From contig NZ_KB910518.1 of assembly GCF_000374185.1 (NCBI RefSeq), forward strand, positions 2,861,687 through 2,925,686: DNA of 64,000 nt, read 5' to 3'. Each line of letters begins with the position of its first letter. Position 1 is the first letter of the stretch. The notes under the pieces were generated by a model, which made no database searches, was not told the origin of the DNA, and was given only the letters and a program-made list of their open reading frames with translations. This document shows, one piece after another, positions 59,838-64,000 of this stretch. The translations under genes were made by a program, and so were the position numbers. The DNA is from Paenibacillus sp. HW567. GTDB lineage: Bacteria > Bacillota > Bacilli > Paenibacillales > Paenibacillaceae.

Positions 59838-62003
59838 TTATGCTAACCGGAAGCCAGCCTTCTGCACCTCACGGCTGCTTGCACCGACATAGACGGTGAA
59901 CCGGCCGGGGTCACTGGTAAAAGAGAGATCGCTGTGATGGTAGCGGAGCTGTGTTTCTTCGATGCGGAAGACTACCTCCTTACTCTCACCGGGCGCGAGA
60001 CCAACCTGCCGGAAGTCCTTCAGCTCTTTAACCGGACGGACTACCTCTCCCGATATGTCGCGAATGTATAGCTGGACGGTTTCCGTTCCGGCCATATTTC
60101 CGGTATTGGTTACCGTTACCTTCACTTCAAGCGGACGGTCAGCGGCCATAACCTCTGAGGATAACGACAACCCTTCATAAGCAAAGGTTGTATAGCTCAG
60201 GCCGAAACCAAAGGGCAGCAGCGGCTCATTTGGAATGTCAATGTACTGGGAAATATAACGGTTGTCTGTTTCTTCTTCCGGCTTGGGCCGGCCGGTATTA
60301 TAAGCATTATAGTAGACAGGAATTTGACCTACCGAATAAGGGAAGGACATGGACAGACGGCCGGAAGGGTTCACCTTGCCATATAGCAGGTCTGCCAGAG
60401 CCGCCCCGCCTTCGCTGCCCGGGAACCAGGCTTCCAGCACGGCATCCGCCACATCGTATACACCATGCAGATCAAGCGGACGTCCGTTGAACAATACGAC
60501 GGCCAGCGGCTTGCCCAGCTCTTTCATCACACGGATCAATTCCAACTGCGCCTGGGGCAATCTGATATCACTGCGGCTGCCGCCTTCTCCGCTCATTTCC
60601 GAGGCTTCGCCAACTGCCAGAACAATAACATCCGCGTCCGCAGCGGCTTTTATGGCTTCAGCCTTTTGGGACTCGCTAATAGTGTGGATACCGCTGCCTT
60701 CTGCGATGACTACATGGTCCGGGCTGGCGCTTAATACCTGCATGGAAGCTCCCAGCTTCACAGCAGTCTCCTTGGAGCCCTGCCAGGACCACCAGCCAAG
60801 GATATCGCCGCTGTCTGCGAACGGACCAATGAGCGCAACCCGCTGATTCGCCTGTAACGGCAAAACACCTTCATTCTTGAGCAGCACACTGGATTTCTCG
60901 GCAAGCTTGCGGGATACCTGGCGATGCTCATCGCTGTATACAATCTTCTTCTCTAGCTCAGGATCTGCTCCACGCATCGGATTTTCGAACAAACCGAGCT
61001 TTTCCTTCAATTTCAGAATGCGCAGCACCGCTTCATCAATCAGGGCCTCATCAACAAGCCCTTCCTTCACCAGCTCCGGCAAATGCTTCACATAGCTTGT
61101 GGTCATCATGTCGATATCGACACCGCTGTAAATCGCTTTGAAGGCAGCTTCTTTATCATCTTCCGCCGCACCGTGAGCAATCATCTCTTTGATCGCAGCC
61201 CAGTCGGAAATGACAACTCCGTCAAAACCCCATTCGTCGCGCAGCAGCCCGCGCATTAATCTGCGGTTGCCTGTAGCCGGGATGCCGTCCACAATATTGA
61301 AGGAGGTCATTACCATCTCTACCCCGGCGTCTACCGCCGCTTTATATGCCGGCAAATAATATTCGCGCAACTGGCGTTCCGACAAATCAACCGTGTTATA
61401 ATCGCGTCCGCCTTCGGCTAGCCCATAAGCTGCAAAATGCTTCACGCAAGCAGCTACGCGGGTCATATCGTTCTCCAAATCATCGCCCTGGAAGCCCTGC
61501 ACAAATGCCTTGGCAAACACGGAGTTCAAATAAGTGTCTTCACCGGTGGACTCCATTACACGGCCCCAGCGTCCATCGCGGACCAAATCCACCATTGGAG
61601 CAAAGGTAACATGCAGACCGGAGACCGCAGCCTCACGTGCAGCAATCTCCGCGCTCAGCTCAGCCAGCTCCGGGTTCCACGAGCAGCCAATCGCAAGCGG
61701 GATCGGGAAAATGGTTTTGAACCCATGCACAATGTCGGCCATGAACAGCAGCGGAATCCCAAGTCTGTTGCTAGCCAGGTGTTCCTTCTGCACGGCCATC
61801 ATTTTCTCCGCACCGGCGATACCCAGCACCGAGCCTGCCGCACGCTTGGTATCGTTCCCGATGCCCAGCTCTTCCATAGGACCGGTAATTTCCGAGTCAT
61901 CGCCCGGCTCGTCATAAAATGGGGCTGCGAGCTGAAGCAACTGGGCGATCTTTTCTTCAAGCGTCATGTTCTTTACATATTTGTTATACAAATGCTCACT
62001 CAT
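59838..62003 (-). CDS. GH3 beta-glucosidase
   Basis: 721 residues: GH3 N-terminal barrel with the nucleophile Asp in GVVISDWAAIKEM, KHFAAYG for substrate binding, then the alpha/beta sandwich domain and a C-terminal fibronectin-like domain (VTNTGNMAGTETVQLYI). No signal peptide, so it works in the cytoplasm on imported short glucans, probably sophorose, passing larger ones to the phosphorylase. GGGGGAG precedes the ATG. First gene of the pair. Confidence 0.92.
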   Translation of the reverse strand: MSEHLYNKYVKNMTLEEKIAQLLQLAAPFYDEPGDDSEITGPMEELGIGNDTKRAAGSVLGIAGAEKMMAVQKEHLASNRLGIPLLFMADIVHGFKTIFPIPLAIGCSWNPELAELSAEIAAREAAVSGLHVTFAPMVDLVRDGRWGRVMESTGEDTYLNSVFAKAFVQGFQGDDLENDMTRVAACVKHFAAYGLAEGGRDYNTVDLSERQLREYYLPAYKAAVDAGVEMVMTSFNIVDGIPATGNRRLMRGLLRDEWGFDGVVISDWAAIKEMIAHGAAEDDKEAAFKAIYSGVDIDMMTTSYVKHLPELVKEGLVDEALIDEAVLRILKLKEKLGLFENPMRGADPELEKKIVYSDEHRQVSRKLAEKSSVLLKNEGVLPLQANQRVALIGPFADSGDILGWWSWQGSKETAVKLGASMQVLSASPDHVVIAEGSGIHTISESQKAEAIKAAADADVIVLAVGEASEMSGEGGSRSDIRLPQAQLELIRVMKELGKPLAVVLFNGRPLDLHGVYDVADAVLEAWFPGSEGGAALADLLYGKVNPSGRLSMSFPYSVGQIPVYYNAYNTGRPKPEEETDNRYISQYIDIPNEPLLPFGFGLSYTTFAYEGLSLSSEVMAADRPLEVKVTVTNTGNMAGTETVQLYIRDISGEVVRPVKELKDFRQVGLAPGESKEVVFRIEETQLRYHHSDLSFTSDPGRFTVYVGASSREVQKAGFRLA

Positions 62004-62026
62004 AGATTTACTCCCCCAGTGAATTT

Positions 62027-62036
62027 GAAACGTTTC
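62027..62036. promoter_or_regulatory. LacI-family operator, start-proximal copy
   Basis: Perfect palindrome GAAACGTTTC with the central CG typical of LacI-family operators, 24 bases upstream of the GH3 start. Confidence 0.75.
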
Positions 62037-62093
62037 TATTCAATAAATCCTTTAATAATATAGCTTCACAACCAACAAATTATTGAATAATAA

Positions 62094-62103
62094 GAAACGT
62101 TTC
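62094..62103. promoter_or_regulatory. LacI-family operator, distal copy
   Basis: A second GAAACGTTTC, 67 bases from the first centre to centre, placing the probable promoter between the two sites and allowing looping repression. The gene for the likely repressor ends 40 bases away. Confidence 0.75.
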
Positions 62104-62146
62104 ACTTAATTTCCAGACTTAAGGCCTCCATTCAGAGGCTCTCCAG

Positions 62147-63139
62147 TTAACTCTGGGCTTTGACTGATCTGCGTTCAATCAGCTCGATTTTTAGCTTGTA
62201 GAACGAATTGACGGCATCGCCGTTCAGTCTTTGGAACAGCAGATGTCCAGCCAGTGAGCCGGATTCATACATGGGCTGGCGGATCGTTGTCATTGGAGGC
62301 TGAATGTATTCAGCCAGTTGAATATCGTCAAAGCCAATAACCGATAGTTCTTCCGGGACAGAAACTCCGCCCTCCTCCAGCGCCTTCATCCCGCCTACAG
62401 CCATTTCATCATTCGCATAAAAGATAGCTGTCGGAAGCTCCCCCTGCACCAGCATCATCTTGGTCGCCTTGTATCCGCCCTCGCGGATAAAGCCGCCGCT
62501 CAGCTTCCACTTTGTTTTCTCCTCAAGCCCGGCTTCCCGCATGGCCCGCAAAAAGCCCTGGTAGCGGAGCGCATTGTCATAGGAATTGGCGGGACCGCTG
62601 ACAAAGGCGATCTCCTTATGTCCCTTTTCGATCAGGTGGCGGGTTGCGCTGTAGCCCCCCTGCTCACCATCTACCACTACATTGATTAGTCCCTCTCCGG
62701 TAATCAAACGGTCCATGACAACGATCGGAAAACGGCTGCTTCCCGCTGCGTGCAGAATCTCATCCGTTATATTATGAGCCAGAACAATGGCCCCATCGAC
62801 TCTCTTCTCCATCAAAAATTTGACCGCAGTCGAGTCTTTGCCGCCCATTGAGCTGCAGGCGATCAGATCATACGAATTGGATAATGCCACATCCTGTATA
62901 CTGCGGATCAGTTCTGAATAATAGGGACCGGACAGATCCCGGAGTATTAGCGCAATGGTATTGGTCCGGCTTCTTTTCAAATCCATGGCAAAGCCATTTT
63001 TCTGATAATTGAGCTGTCTTGCTGCCTCAAGCACCTTTTCTCTCGTCTTGGCGCTTACCTTGCTGTCGCCGTTCATCGCATATGAAGCCGTTGACAAGGC
63101 CACGCCTGCCAGCTTTGCCACATCCTTGATCGTTGCCAT
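62147..63139 (-). CDS. LacI-family transcriptional regulator
   Basis: 330 residues: N-terminal helix-turn-helix MATIKDVAKLAGVALSTASYAMNG with the hinge helix LEAARQLNYQKNG, then a periplasmic-binding-protein-like sugar domain (TIALILRDLSGPYYSELIRSI, VIGFDDIQLAEYIQPPMTTIRQP). ATG 63139 follows GGAAGGA. It lies between the ABC permease and the glycosidase genes and likely binds the GAAACGTTTC sites, with a beta-1,2-glucan or its breakdown product as inducer. Confidence 0.92.
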   Translation of the reverse strand: MATIKDVAKLAGVALSTASYAMNGDSKVSAKTREKVLEAARQLNYQKNGFAMDLKRSRTNTIALILRDLSGPYYSELIRSIQDVALSNSYDLIACSSMGGKDSTAVKFLMEKRVDGAIVLAHNITDEILHAAGSSRFPIVVMDRLITGEGLINVVVDGEQGGYSATRHLIEKGHKEIAFVSGPANSYDNALRYQGFLRAMREAGLEEKTKWKLSGGFIREGGYKATKMMLVQGELPTAIFYANDEMAVGGMKALEEGGVSVPEELSVIGFDDIQLAEYIQPPMTTIRQPMYESGSLAGHLLFQRLNGDAVNSFYKLKIELIERRSVKAQS

Positions 63140-63181
63140 CCTGTTCAATCCTTCCAAGACCCTCAGGTATATTTCTCTATA

Positions 63182-63991
63182 TTATTTTATGCCGGATATG
63201 GTATATCCTTCTATGATATGCTTTTGGAAGATGATAAATATGATAATAATCGGCACGACCATAAATGCGGCCCCCGCCATCTGCAGCCCGAATTGGGTTC
63301 CGTATTGCCCCTTCAGCAGGGATAGACCCACGGACAGTGTATATAGTCTTTCGTCATTGGCAATAATCAGCGGCCAGAGGAAGCTGTTCCAAGCGCCGAT
63401 AAAGGTCAGAATCCCCTGTACGGCAAACACCGGCTTCACAATCGGCACCATTAACTGGAAGAAAATCCGCAGCTCGCCCGCTCCGTCCAGTCTTGCCGCT
63501 TCGAGCAAATCCATAGGGATCGTAGACATAAACTGGCGGAACAGGAAGATCGCAAAGGCCCCGACCAAACCAGGCAGCACAATGCCCGCCATCGTATTCA
63601 CCAAATTCATTTTATTAATAATCAGATAGGTTGGAATCATAGTTACCTGCGACGGAATCATCATGGTAGCCAGGATCAGATAGAAAAACTTGTTTTTACC
63701 CGGAAAATCAAACTTTGCAAAAGCATAGCCGGCCATCGCATTCAGGAACAGCCCTGCGAACGAGCACAGCACGATAATCAGCGTATTTTTCAAATAAATC
63801 AAAAAGTCCATCTTCACGAACAAATCCTTATAGTTGGATAAGGTCGGGTGGCTCGGTATGAGCGTTGGCGGAATTATGGTAAATTCATTTTCAGGCTTAA
63901 AGGATGAACCTATCATCCAAATGAACGGCACCATCATCAGGAGTCCTCCGATAATAAGCAGGGCGATCATTACACCTTTTTCCATTTTCAT
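63182..63991 (-). CDS. carbohydrate ABC transporter permease (MalG type)
   Basis: 269 residues with six membrane helices and the EAA loop EAARLDGAGELRIFFQLMVPIVKP that contacts the ATPase. The C-terminal end (FQKHIIEGYTISGIK) is typical of the MalG/LacG family. ATG 63991 is nine bases from the window end; the ribosome site and the partner genes (second permease, binding protein) lie outside. Imports the glucan for the downstream enzymes, by context. Confidence 0.92.
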   Translation of the reverse strand: MKMEKGVMIALLIIGGLLMMVPFIWMIGSSFKPENEFTIIPPTLIPSHPTLSNYKDLFVKMDFLIYLKNTLIIVLCSFAGLFLNAMAGYAFAKFDFPGKNKFFYLILATMMIPSQVTMIPTYLIINKMNLVNTMAGIVLPGLVGAFAIFLFRQFMSTIPMDLLEAARLDGAGELRIFFQLMVPIVKPVFAVQGILTFIGAWNSFLWPLIIANDERLYTLSVGLSLLKGQYGTQFGLQMAGAAFMVVPIIIIFIIFQKHIIEGYTISGIK

Positions 63992-64000
63992 CTTTAGGGC

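Noticed and set aside
62027..62103. GAAACGTTTC sites considered as cre (CcpA) boxes
   Set aside because: They lack the extra bases between the half-sites and the CG required by the cre consensus; a local LacI regulator is encoded next to them.

Overview
The window looks like a chromosome segment of a spore-forming, motile Gram-positive bacterium of the Paenibacillaceae, most likely a Paenibacillus. The evidence is the FapR-type fatty acid operon next to rpmF and the ylbM-ylbL-ylbJ-coaD-rsmD gene order of Bacillales, a YjcZ-type spore peptide, several secreted proteins with the copper-amine-oxidase-like 'stalk' domain, GTG/TTG starts behind strong AGGAGG-type ribosome sites, and the 7-1-7 Fur boxes of Bacillales. 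No sequence search was run; all names come from reading motifs and gene order.

Layout. 1-6779 (minus): rnc (cut by the edge), fabF, acpP, fabG, fabD, fabH, plsX and fapR behind a FapR operator, then rpmF and a DUF177 gene. 7501-12265: tmcAL, a SepM-like protease, ylbJ, coaD and rsmD, with convergent overlaps. 12421-12563 holds a candidate structured RNA. 12775-19913: coiled-coil protein, cysK, a secreted hydrolase, a YjcZ peptide, a holin/glucosaminidase pair, and a diguanylate cyclase divergent from a PilZ protein. 20045-23569: a YtrA-like five-gene ABC transporter/GntR operon. 23826-27011: a frameshifted stalk/SnoaL gene, a sulfurtransferase, a methyltransferase and a sulfurtransferase remnant. 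27048-33027: an iron-siderophore region with a ferredoxin-NADP reductase-like protein, a broken binding lipoprotein, a Btr-like regulator and an AraC regulator whose frame runs into a second binding lipoprotein. 33055-35064: a decayed IS1182-like remnant and an intact ISL3 element with an 8-bp target duplication. 35039-36952: an AT-rich AAA ATPase plus TOPRIM-like pair, a candidate anti-phage system whose second gene is clipped by the ISL3 element.

37368-44314: chemoreceptor, a very long polyprenyl synthetase-like protein, a double-MerR regulator and an ABC exporter. 44385-53855: remnant of a third siderophore-binding gene, a sugar-binding lipoprotein under a cre site, PilZ, a small lipoprotein, a LuxR-type regulator, an RCC1/stalk protein, an amidase, a DMT transporter behind a purine-riboswitch-like leader, and a DUF5050 protein. 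53930-55849: tryptophan T-box leader, a Trp-Trp-Trp leader reading frame overlapping trpS, then trpS and a YbaK-like editing protein. 56391-63991: a beta-1,2-glucan (sophorooligosaccharide) phosphorolysis locus with a GH94 phosphorylase, GH3 beta-glucosidase, LacI regulator and ABC permease.

The most unusual items are (i) the tryptophan leader combining a UGG T-box with a WWW reading frame, (ii) the purine-family aptamer with a mutually exclusive terminator before a DMT transporter, (iii) the ATPase/TOPRIM pair interrupted by ISL3, (iv) the in-frame AraC-lipoprotein fusion carrying an internal Fur box, and (v) the unassigned structured RNA after rsmD.
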